DNA of 5,994 nucleotides from Burkholderiaceae bacterium (GTDB taxonomy: Bacteria; Pseudomonadota; Gammaproteobacteria; Burkholderiales; Burkholderiaceae_F). The notes below the pieces were generated by a model. The model was not told where the DNA came from. It did no database searches and saw only the letters and a program-made list of their open reading frames with translations. The DNA is taken from the NCBI GenBank assembly GCA_013813185.1, contig JACCSD010000023.1, forward strand, positions 1-5,994, in the 5' to 3' direction. Below, in pieces: positions 1 through 5,046 of this stretch. The number at the start of each line of letters is the position of its first letter. Position 1 is the first letter of the stretch. A program made the translations under genes and the position numbers.

Positions 1-8
1 GAGCTGTC

Positions 9-140
9 CTGCCTGGGCGTCGGGCACTAAAGTGCCAACCACTGCGGTACTCACAACGCCGGCGCAAAAAAAGGCTAAAGCGTTTTTTTGCTCAACACCC
101 CCGGCGTTGCTCCGTTCCTCGGGCGACGCCCCCAAGGCAG
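9..140 (+). repeat. Structured repeat, left copy (inverted partner of 227-404)
   Basis: Seen: the core at 19-128 matches the reverse complement of 262-370 at about 92 of 110 aligned positions (hand count, one gap). It can fold into a three-part structure. The outer stem pairs 9-21 (CTGCCTGGGCGTC) with 125-140, all 13 bases matching around a 3-base bulge. A small hairpin is GGCACT-AA-AGTGCC at 23-36. A long hairpin pairs CAACGCCGG (54-62) with CCGGCGTTG (101-109), and inside it GCAAAAAAA (64-72) pairs perfectly with TTTTTTTGC (83-91) around the loop GGCTAAAGCG (73-82). The right-hand copy has the same loop but a different, still complementary, stem. A GTG-started open frame (32-259) overlaps it but I do not regard it as a gene. 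Inference: a non-coding, MITE- or BIME-like mobile repeat, or a structured RNA element. I do not recognise a named family. The strand of any RNA product is uncertain; see the wobble finding, which favours the minus strand for this copy. Confidence 0.75.
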
Positions 141-226
141 GCCATCTCCGCCCAACGCTTGCGCTTGAGGCAATGTCACTTGATGTGGGGAAGGAGAAAA
201 ACACCTCGAGCGAGGCAGTGTCGCGA
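141..226. other. Spacer between the two repeat copies, no gene seen
   Basis: This 86-base segment separates the inverted repeats and is not shared between them. It holds CCTC-GAGC-GAGG (a short hairpin near 203-214), a TCGCGA palindrome near 221-226 and a purine-rich AAGGAGAAAAA stretch at 191-201. TCTCC (145-149) can pair with GGAGA (193-197). I see no convincing promoter, RNA gene or coding sequence. Together with the repeats it makes 1-435 a gene-free stretch downstream of mreD. Confidence 0.5.
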
Positions 227-404
227 CAGCAGCGGCTGGCGCAGCTGCGCCGCCTTTGAGTCGTCGCCCGAGGAACGGAGCCAAGCCGGGGCTTTTGAGC
301 GAACCAGCGCTTTAGCCCTGGTTCGCGCCGGCGTGGCGAGTACCGCAGTGGTCGGCACGAAGTGCCCGACGACGTAGGCGGAGCGGCTGCGTCAGCCGCT
401 GCTG
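227..404 (-). repeat. Structured repeat, right copy, beside the mreD 3' end
   Basis: Seen: this is the inverted and longer copy of the 9-140 element. Its ends are complementary: CAGCAGCGGCTG at 227-238 is the exact reverse complement of 393-404, and the pairing continues with a few mismatches to about 267 and 369, giving an outer stem of roughly 36-40 bp. Inside are a small hairpin GGCAC-GAA-GTGCC (354-366) and a long hairpin whose upper stem pairs GCGAACCAG (299-307) with CTGGTTCGC (318-326) around a 10-base loop (308-317). The lower part of that hairpin pairs about 280-289 with 328-337 with one mismatch. The side at 382-400 can also form its own hairpin (AGCGGCTG-CGT-CAGCCGCT). It lies about 31 bases past the mreD stop, so it would be in the mreD transcript 3' region, where it could act as an RNA-stabilising or transcription-pausing structure; there is no U-tract typical of an intrinsic terminator. 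The strand given is that of alignment to the left copy, not proven transcription. Confidence 0.75.
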
Positions 405-435
405 CGTGATACCCGTGATTAGTACACGAGCAGCT

Positions 436-1062
436 TTAGATTGGCCGGGTCGCGTCGCGGTCGGTCGGCCGCCGCTGTGGCGCCAGCAGAATCCATGAAA
501 TCAAGGGCCACAGAACAGCGCCGAGACCGCTTTCGCCGAAGTAGATCCAGCCGGGCCACGTGCCGCCGACCCACATTCGAATCGCAAGTGACGCAAGCTG
601 CGCGATCAGCAGCAACGGAAACACGTGCAGCGCCTGGGCCCCGACCGGGAACCACAGGATGCGCCGATGCAGCGTGATCGCGCCGTACGAAATCAGCGTG
701 TACGCCAGCGCGTGCTCGCCGAAGAGCGCCGCTTCGTGCACGTCCATCAGTAGACCGAACGCAAAGGCGGCGCCGATGCCCACGCGCCGCGGCTGGTGAA
801 TGTTCCAGAACACCAGAGCGATCGCCAGAACATCGGGCACTAACGGCGTGCGGCCCCACGGCAACATATTGATCACCAGCGCCGCGATCAGCGAGCCCCA
901 GATGAACAGCGGATTGGCGGGCCGCAGCAGATATTGCGGCCGGTACCCCATGCGCGTGCCTGGAATTTCGATCGGATCCGTCGCGCGCAACGCAAAGTTG
1001 CTGCCGAGCCATCCTCGGACGCCGGCTGGCGTTCGGGGCGAACGAGTCGAATCGGAGCTCAT
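436..1062 (-). CDS. mreD: Rod shape-determining protein MreD
   Basis: MreD is a small inner-membrane protein of the rod (elongation) complex; it works with MreC and MreB to direct sidewall peptidoglycan synthesis. Seen: about 208 residues from the ATG at 1062, with hydrophobic segments near residues 52-68, 73-88, 95-107, 118-135, 143-163 and 178-194. Recognisable family stretches are RPQYLLRPANPLFI (41-54), the PWG turn (68-70), FWNIHQPRRVG (85-95), GLLMDVH (103-109) and GEHALAYTL (115-123), followed by HRRILWFP. The tail is basic. Start choice is open: the ATG at 1062 leaves only 18 bases after the mreC stop, but adds about 37 unfamiliar residues before MGYRPQYLL. An ATG at 949-951 would give 171 residues, closer to the usual length of about 160-175, with a weak CCAGG upstream. 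It is the last mre gene in the window; the mrdA/rodA genes that often follow are not seen before the left edge. Confidence 0.93.
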   Translation of the reverse strand: MSSDSTRSPRTPAGVRGWLGSNFALRATDPIEIPGTRMGYRPQYLLRPANPLFIWGSLIAALVINMLPWGRTPLVPDVLAIALVFWNIHQPRRVGIGAAFAFGLLMDVHEAALFGEHALAYTLISYGAITLHRRILWFPVGAQALHVFPLLLIAQLASLAIRMWVGGTWPGWIYFGESGLGAVLWPLISWILLAPQRRPTDRDATRPI

Positions 1063-1080
1063 GGTCGGTTCACTTCGGAC

Positions 1081-1983
1081 TCACTTGCGCGCGCCCTTGC
1101 GCGGAGCGGGGGCAGCAACGGCCGGTGGCGCCGCCAGCTTGACGGGCGCGACCATCAGCACCAACAGATGCTTGTTGCTCTCGATGCCGGCCACCGGCGA
1201 CATCACGATGCGTGCGAACTGGTCTTTGGCTACTCGTTCGACGCGGCTGATGGTGGCGACCATCAGCCCGGACGGGTAGACACCGTCGATCCCGGAGGTG
1301 GTCGCAACATCGCCATCAACGACGTCGGCGTTGGGGGCCATGAAGCGCAGATCGAGCGTTCCCGGCTCGGCGCCGCCAAAGGCGACACCGCGCAGGCCGT
1401 TGCGCAGGATCTGCACCGGGATCGACTGGTCCTTGTCGGTCAGCAATGTGACCTCGGCGGTTTCATTGAACGTGCGCGTGATCTGACCGACGACCCCCGC
1501 ATCATCAATGACCGGGCTGCCCGCGAGTACTCCATCGTTGGTGCCGACATTCAGGACCAGTTTGCGCGAGAAACGGTCGCGCGACTCATACAGCACGTCG
1601 GCCAACACCGTGGCGTTGCCGATCCTTTCGCGGGCGCCGAGCAGCTTGCGCAAGCGCTCGTTCTCGACCATCAGTTCATGCGCCTGCTGCAGGGACTGCG
1701 CGGTCTCGAACTGTTTGCGTTTCAGCTGCTCATTTTCGCGGGTCAGGCTGGTGACCGACGTGAAGTAATCGGTGACGGTGCCCGCGACGCGGCTTGGCAC
1801 CAGCAGCGCCTGCTGCATCGGATATAGAACGACGCCGAGACCCACCCTGACCGTTTCGAGCATGCGGACGCGCGAATCGATGATGATCAGCGCGATCGCA
1901 AGAAAAGAGAAGAACGCCAGCCGGGCACGCGACGAAACGCCCTGATTGAACAGCGGCGGCGGGCCGTGATCGAATTCGCGCAA
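1081..1983 (-). CDS. mreC: Rod shape-determining protein MreC (TTG start)
   Basis: MreC is a bitopic inner-membrane protein whose periplasmic part scaffolds the elongasome and contacts PBP2. Seen: 300 residues. A proline-rich cytoplasmic lead (PPPLFNQG, 8-15) precedes one membrane segment (about 21-36, rich in F, L, A, I). A coiled coil follows (about 76-116, with ENEQLKRK and ENERLRKLLG heptad patterns), then the beta-rich MreC domain with VGTNDGVLAGSPVID (146-160), GVVGQITRTF (163-172), LLTDKDQSIPV (180-190) and TSGIDGVYPSGLMVATI (229-245). The tail is Ala/Pro-rich and basic. The start is TTG (1983-1981). No ATG or GTG lies in frame between it and the upstream stop, AGGGG sits about 7 bases before it, and PPPLF.QG is an N-terminal feature of Burkholderiales MreC. 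It lies 113 bp after mreB and 18 bp before the mreD ATG at 1062. The start region sits inside a perfect hairpin (1976-2007), so its translation is probably regulated or reduced. Confidence 0.96.
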   Translation of the reverse strand: MREFDHGPPPLFNQGVSSRARLAFFSFLAIALIIIDSRVRMLETVRVGLGVVLYPMQQALLVPSRVAGTVTDYFTSVTSLTRENEQLKRKQFETAQSLQQAHELMVENERLRKLLGARERIGNATVLADVLYESRDRFSRKLVLNVGTNDGVLAGSPVIDDAGVVGQITRTFNETAEVTLLTDKDQSIPVQILRNGLRGVAFGGAEPGTLDLRFMAPNADVVDGDVATTSGIDGVYPSGLMVATISRVERVAKDQFARIVMSPVAGIESNKHLLVLMVAPVKLAAPPAVAAPAPRKGARK

Positions 1984-2007
1984 AAGTACACCCCTACTTT
2001 TGCGCGA
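1976..2007 (-). promoter_or_regulatory. 13-bp hairpin enclosing the mreC ribosome-binding site and start
   Basis: Seen: 1976-1988 (TCGCGCAAAAGTA) is the exact reverse complement of 1995-2007, with a 6-base gap. In the minus-strand mRNA the loop is GGGGUG, which holds most of the AGGGG Shine-Dalgarno-like sequence, and the 3' arm contains the TTG start codon (1983-1981). Folding would therefore bury the start codon while leaving the SD partly in the loop. Inference: a translational control element for mreC, or else a DNA dyad bound by a regulator. There is no U-tract directly after it, so it is not a terminator itself. Confidence 0.7.
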
Positions 2008-2015
2008 TTAGTTAG

Positions 2016-2049
2016 AAAAAAATCGGTGGCAAAGCCACACGATTTTTTT
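2016..2049 (-). terminator. Intrinsic-terminator-like hairpin between mreB and mreC
   Basis: Seen: on the minus strand, after mreB, a GTGGC-TTT-GCCAC hairpin is extended by a C-G pair beyond a single bulged base and then by ATC/GAT, and it ends in a run of seven T (2022-2016). A matching run of seven A precedes it (2049-2043), so the element is symmetric and could also work on the plus strand. It starts about 47 bases after the mreB stop and ends about 33 bases before the mreC TTG. Inference: partial termination here would give abundant mreB mRNA and less mreBCD mRNA. Confidence 0.75.
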
Positions 2050-2096
2050 GAGGGAAAAGCGACGAAAAAGCATTGGCGTCGCGTTCGCGCGCAGCG

Positions 2097-3140
2097 TTAG
2101 CCGGTCGCGAAGATCGTTCCTAGCTTGTCCATGCGCTCGAGCGCTATGCCGCAGCCGCGCACGACGCAGGTCAACGGCTCTTCGGCGACGACCACCGGCA
2201 GCCCGGTTTCCTCCATCAGCAGCCGGTCGAGATCACGCAGCAGCGCACCACCGCCGGTCAGCATCATGCCGCGATCGGCGATGTCGGCGCCGAGCTCGGG
2301 CGGTGTCTGCTCGAGCGCGATTTTTACGCTCGACACGATCTGGTTCAGCGGATCGGTCAGCGCTTCCAGAATCTCGTTGCTCGAAATCGTGAAACTGCGC
2401 GGAATACCTTCGGACAGATTGCGGCCCTTGACTTCCATCTCTCGTACTTCGGAGCCGGGAAACGCCGAGCCGATCTGTTTCTTGATCAACTCCGAAGTAG
2501 GCTCGCCGATCAGCATGCCGTAGTTGCGGCGAATGTAGTTGATGATCGCCTCGTCGAACTTGTCGCCGCCAACGCGCACCGAACCCTTGTAGACCATGCC
2601 ACCCAACGAGATCACGCCGACTTCGGTTGTGCCGCCGCCCACGTCGACCACCATCGAGCCCGACGCTTCGGACACCGGCAGCCCGGCGCCGATCGCGGCC
2701 GCCATCGGCTCTTCGATCAGGTACACCTGCGAAGCGCCGGCCGCCTCGGCCGATTCCTTGATTGCGCGGCGCTCGACCTGCGTCGAGCCGCACGGAACGC
2801 AAATGATGATGCGCGGATTGGGCGCGAACAGGCTCGACGGATGAACCATCTTGATGAACTGCTTCAGCATCTGCTCGGTGACCGTGAAGTCGGCGATCAC
2901 GCCGTCCTTCATCGGGCGAATCGCCTCGATGTTGCCGGGCACCTTGCCGAGCATCTGCTTGGCTTCCTTGCCGACCGCCTGGATCGTGCGCTTGCCGTTG
3001 GGACCGCCTTCCTGCCGGATCGCAACGACCGAGGGCTCATCGAGCACGATGCCTTTGCCGCGCACGTAAATCAGCGTGTTCGCGGTTCCTAAATCGATGG
3101 CAAGGTCGTTGGAAAAGTAGCTGCGCAGAAAACCAAACAT
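2097..3140 (-). CDS. mreB: Rod shape-determining protein MreB, bacterial actin
   Basis: MreB is a cytoplasmic actin-fold ATPase that forms short membrane-bound filaments and guides the peptidoglycan elongation complex. Seen: 347 residues, the usual length. An amphipathic N-terminus (MFGFLRSYFSND) fits membrane binding. Phosphate-1 motif is DLGTANT (16-22); the central region has IICVPCGST (112-120) and the catalytic-region IEEPMAAAIG (142-151); phosphate-2 is VVDVGGGTTEVGVISLGG (164-181); the adenosine motif is MLTGGGALLRDLD (293-305), followed by EEPLTCVVRGCG (320-331). No key motif is missing. The ATG at 3140-3138 matches the conserved N-terminus, but the upstream bases (CCCACCCACTATCC) show no Shine-Dalgarno sequence, which is unusual for a highly expressed gene. 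It is first in the mreBCD cluster, divergent from gatC, and followed by a terminator-like hairpin. Confidence 0.98.
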   Translation of the reverse strand: MFGFLRSYFSNDLAIDLGTANTLIYVRGKGIVLDEPSVVAIRQEGGPNGKRTIQAVGKEAKQMLGKVPGNIEAIRPMKDGVIADFTVTEQMLKQFIKMVHPSSLFAPNPRIIICVPCGSTQVERRAIKESAEAAGASQVYLIEEPMAAAIGAGLPVSEASGSMVVDVGGGTTEVGVISLGGMVYKGSVRVGGDKFDEAIINYIRRNYGMLIGEPTSELIKKQIGSAFPGSEVREMEVKGRNLSEGIPRSFTISSNEILEALTDPLNQIVSSVKIALEQTPPELGADIADRGMMLTGGGALLRDLDRLLMEETGLPVVVAEEPLTCVVRGCGIALERMDKLGTIFATG

Positions 3141-3277
3141 GGATAGTGGGTGGGCAGCAGTGACAAACTAGGCTGCCTAGGCTCGAAAGTGGGGCGAATG
3201 ATAAACTTTTTTCGCTTCTGATCTCCTCGATATACCCTATTTTTTCCTGCGTACCTCTCCGTAAAACCGTCTCCCGT
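3141..3277. promoter_or_regulatory. Divergent promoter region between mreB and gatC
   Basis: This 137-bp AT-richer gap must carry promoters for both directions. Seen: on the minus strand TATCAT (3203-3198) fits five of six bases of a sigma-70 -10 box for mreB, about 58 bases from the ATG, but no good -35 box stands 16-18 bases before it. On the plus strand TATACC (3231-3236) is a weak -10 candidate for gatC with a T-run (3207-3212) instead of a clear -35. The gatC leader just before the ATG is pyrimidine-rich and lacks a Shine-Dalgarno sequence. The region is assigned by position; the exact boxes are guesses. Confidence 0.5.
3168..3180. promoter_or_regulatory. Perfect inverted repeat CTAGGC-T-GCCTAG in the mreB leader
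   Basis: Seen: CTAGGC (3168-3173) and GCCTAG (3175-3180) are exact reverse complements separated by one T, and the overlapping 8-mer GCCTAGGC (3175-3182) is itself a palindrome. The site is about 28 bases upstream of the mreB ATG, between it and the candidate -10 box. Inference: a possible operator for a dimeric repressor. The one-base spacer makes an RNA hairpin less likely. It could be chance. Confidence 0.35.
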
Positions 3278-3565
3278 ATGTCACTCGATCTCGAGCAGGT
3301 TCGGCGTATTGCGCATCTCGCGCGCATCGAAATTACCGACGCGGAGGCGCAACGCACGCTGGCGCAGCTGACCGACATCTTCGCAATGATCGAGCGCATG
3401 CAGGCGGTCGATACCACCGGCATCGAACCGATGGCCGACCCCTTAGGCGGGACTGCCCGCCTGCGCGACGATGTGGTGACCGAAGGCGATCAACGTGCCA
3501 CAGCGATGATCAACGCGCCGGAGCAGCTGGGCGGATTATTCATCGTCCCGCGGGTGGTCGAGTGA
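3278..3565 (+). CDS. gatC: Asp-tRNA(Asn)/Glu-tRNA(Gln) amidotransferase subunit C
   Basis: GatC is the small cytoplasmic subunit that wraps around GatA and GatB and stabilises the GatCAB amidotransferase, which amidates Glu-tRNA(Gln) and/or Asp-tRNA(Asn). Seen: 95 residues, the usual size. It opens with the family helix pair (LEQVRRIAHLARIEI, 5-19; LAQLTDIFAMIERM, 28-41) and continues with VDTTGIEPMADP (44-55), LRDDVVTEG (62-70) and the C-terminal APEQLGGLFIVPRVVE (80-95). The ATG start gives the canonical N-terminus, though no Shine-Dalgarno sequence is visible. It is first in the gatCA operon; its stop overlaps the gatA GTG by four bases (GTGA), implying coupled translation and matched subunit amounts. 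Confidence 0.97.
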   Translation: MSLDLEQVRRIAHLARIEITDAEAQRTLAQLTDIFAMIERMQAVDTTGIEPMADPLGGTARLRDDVVTEGDQRATAMINAPEQLGGLFIVPRVVE

Positions 3566-5046
3566 CGGTGGAGATTGCGCACTGTTCTGTCGCGGAATTG
3601 TCGCGGGCACTGGGCGGCAGGGAAGTATCGGCGGTCGAACTGGCGCGCGCTCACCTGGACCGCATCGAAGCGCACCGGGGCCTGAATGCGTTTCTCGATG
3701 TTCGGCCCGAGGTCACGCTGGCGCAGGCGGCCGCGGCCGATCTACGTCTTGCCAGCAATGGTGGCGCAGACGCTACGCCGCTGACTGGCGTGCCAATCGC
3801 CCACAAGGACATTTTCGTCACCAAGGATTTTTGTTCCACCGCCGCGAGCAAGATCCTGCGCGGCTACCGGAGCCCGTTCGATGCGACCGTCGTCGATAAC
3901 CTGAAGCAGGCCGGCATGGTGACGCTGGGCAAGCTCAATTGCGACGAGTTCGCGATGGGTTCGTCGAATGAGAACAGTGCCTTCGGCAACGTGCTCAATC
4001 CGTGGGACGTGGGCGCAGTTCCGGGTGGCTCGTCCGGCGGCTCCGCGGCCGCGGTTGCTGCCTGCCTGGCACCGGTGGCGACCGCCACCGACACCGGCGG
4101 TTCGATTCGCGAGCCGGCGGCGTTCACCGGAATCACGGGGACCAAGCCGACTTACGGCAGGCCGTCACGTTGGGGGATGATTGCGTTCGCATCGAGCCTC
4201 GACACGGCGGGGTTGATGGCGCGATCGGCCGAAGATACCGCCCTGGTGTTCAACCAGATGCTCGGCTTTGACCCCAAGGATTCGACCAGCGTGAACCGGC
4301 CGCGCGAGGACTACACACGGCTGCTGAACCTAGATATCAAGGGACTGAAGATCGGCGTGCCGACGCATTTCTTCGGCAATCTATTGCAGCCCGACGTCGA
4401 GGCCGCCGTGCGCGAAGCGCTTGCCGAATACCAGCGGCTGGGCGCGATACTGGTCGATATCTCGCTGCCGAATGCTGAGCTCGGAATCCCCGTTTACTAC
4501 GTCGTGGCACCCGCGGAAGCATCGAGCAACCTGTCGCGCTTTGACGGCGTGCGCTACGGGCATCGCGCCCAGGAATATGGCGATGTGGCCGACATGATCA
4601 AGAAGTCTCGATCCGAGGGATTTGGCGCCGAACCGAAGCGCCGCATCCTGGTCGGCACCTACGTGCTGTCGCATGGCTACTACGATGCCTACTACATCAA
4701 GGCGCAAAAGGTGCGCCGGATTATCGCGGACGAATTCACCCGTGCGTTCTCCCGTTGTGACGTGATCGCCGGACCGGTCACGATGAGCGTAGCGTTCGCG
4801 TTCGGGGAGAAGGCGGCCGATCCGGTCGCGATGTACATGGCGGATTACTACACGGTGCCGGGCAGCCTGGCGGGCGTCCCCTCGATGAGCATTCCGTGCG
4901 GTTTTGGCGCCGGACCGGTCAATGGCAAACGTCCAGTGGGGCTGCAGCTGATTGCGAATTACTTCGACGAGGCGCGCATGCTGGGCGTTGCGCATGCGTA
5001 TCAGCGTGCCACCGATTGGCATCTGCGCCGGCCGGCGGGGTACTAG
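3562..5046 (+). CDS. gatA: Asp-tRNA(Asn)/Glu-tRNA(Gln) amidotransferase subunit A
   Basis: GatA is the amidase-signature subunit that hydrolyses glutamine and supplies ammonia, which reaches GatB for transamidation of misacylated tRNA. Seen: 494 residues, normal length. The Ser-cisSer-Lys triad is intact by alignment to the family: Lys82 in VPIAHKD, cis-Ser157 in PGGSSGGS, and nucleophile Ser181 in DTGGSIR, with the expected 24-residue spacing between the serines. Further family stretches are APAEASSNLSRFDGVRYG (about residues 315-332), RRILVGTYVLSHGYYDAYY and YYTVPGSLAGVPSMSIPCGFG. A few positions differ from the form I know best (SIRE for SIRQ, SLDTAGLM for SLDQ.GPM). Start: GTG at 3562, overlapping gatC; an in-frame GTG at 3568 is an alternative. 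gatB, usually next, is absent here; the next gene starts on the last base of the gatA stop. Confidence 0.97.
   Translation: MTVEIAHCSVAELSRALGGREVSAVELARAHLDRIEAHRGLNAFLDVRPEVTLAQAAAADLRLASNGGADATPLTGVPIAHKDIFVTKDFCSTAASKILRGYRSPFDATVVDNLKQAGMVTLGKLNCDEFAMGSSNENSAFGNVLNPWDVGAVPGGSSGGSAAAVAACLAPVATATDTGGSIREPAAFTGITGTKPTYGRPSRWGMIAFASSLDTAGLMARSAEDTALVFNQMLGFDPKDSTSVNRPREDYTRLLNLDIKGLKIGVPTHFFGNLLQPDVEAAVREALAEYQRLGAILVDISLPNAELGIPVYYVVAPAEASSNLSRFDGVRYGHRAQEYGDVADMIKKSRSEGFGAEPKRRILVGTYVLSHGYYDAYYIKAQKVRRIIADEFTRAFSRCDVIAGPVTMSVAFAFGEKAADPVAMYMADYYTVPGSLAGVPSMSIPCGFGAGPVNGKRPVGLQLIANYFDEARMLGVAHAYQRATDWHLRRPAGY

Noticed and set aside
9..140. Integron attC-like recombination site
   Set aside because: attC sites keep structure but only short core sites such as GTTRRRY; no such boxes are seen here, and the two copies share long unpaired sequence, with no integrase or cassette nearby.
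32..358. Two short related frames, 32-259 plus and 176-358 minus, both reading MPTTAVL.TPA...LRSSGD
   Set aside because: They are the two inverted repeat copies read in the same frame. The differences follow base pairing in the stems, not a protein pattern, and there is no ribosome-binding site or known domain.
419..1012. Minus-strand frame of 197 codons overlapping mreD
   Set aside because: Arg-rich shadow of mreD in another frame; mreD has the membrane segments and family motifs.
1031..1043. GTTCG-GGG-CGAAC hairpin near the mreD start
   Set aside because: Five pairs only, inside a possibly coding stretch; too weak to call regulatory.
934..1827. Long plus-strand open frame of 297 codons opposite mreC and mreD
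   Set aside because: It is antisense to two clearly recognisable genes. Its composition (many H, R, D, Q) is that of a high-GC shadow frame and it resembles no family.
2059..2082. GCGACG/CGTCGC inverted repeat just after the mreB stop
   Set aside because: Only six pairs with a 12-base loop and no T-run; likely chance in high-GC DNA.
4381..5022. Minus-strand frame of 213 codons opposite gatA
   Set aside because: Shadow of gatA, which has intact catalytic motifs throughout this stretch.
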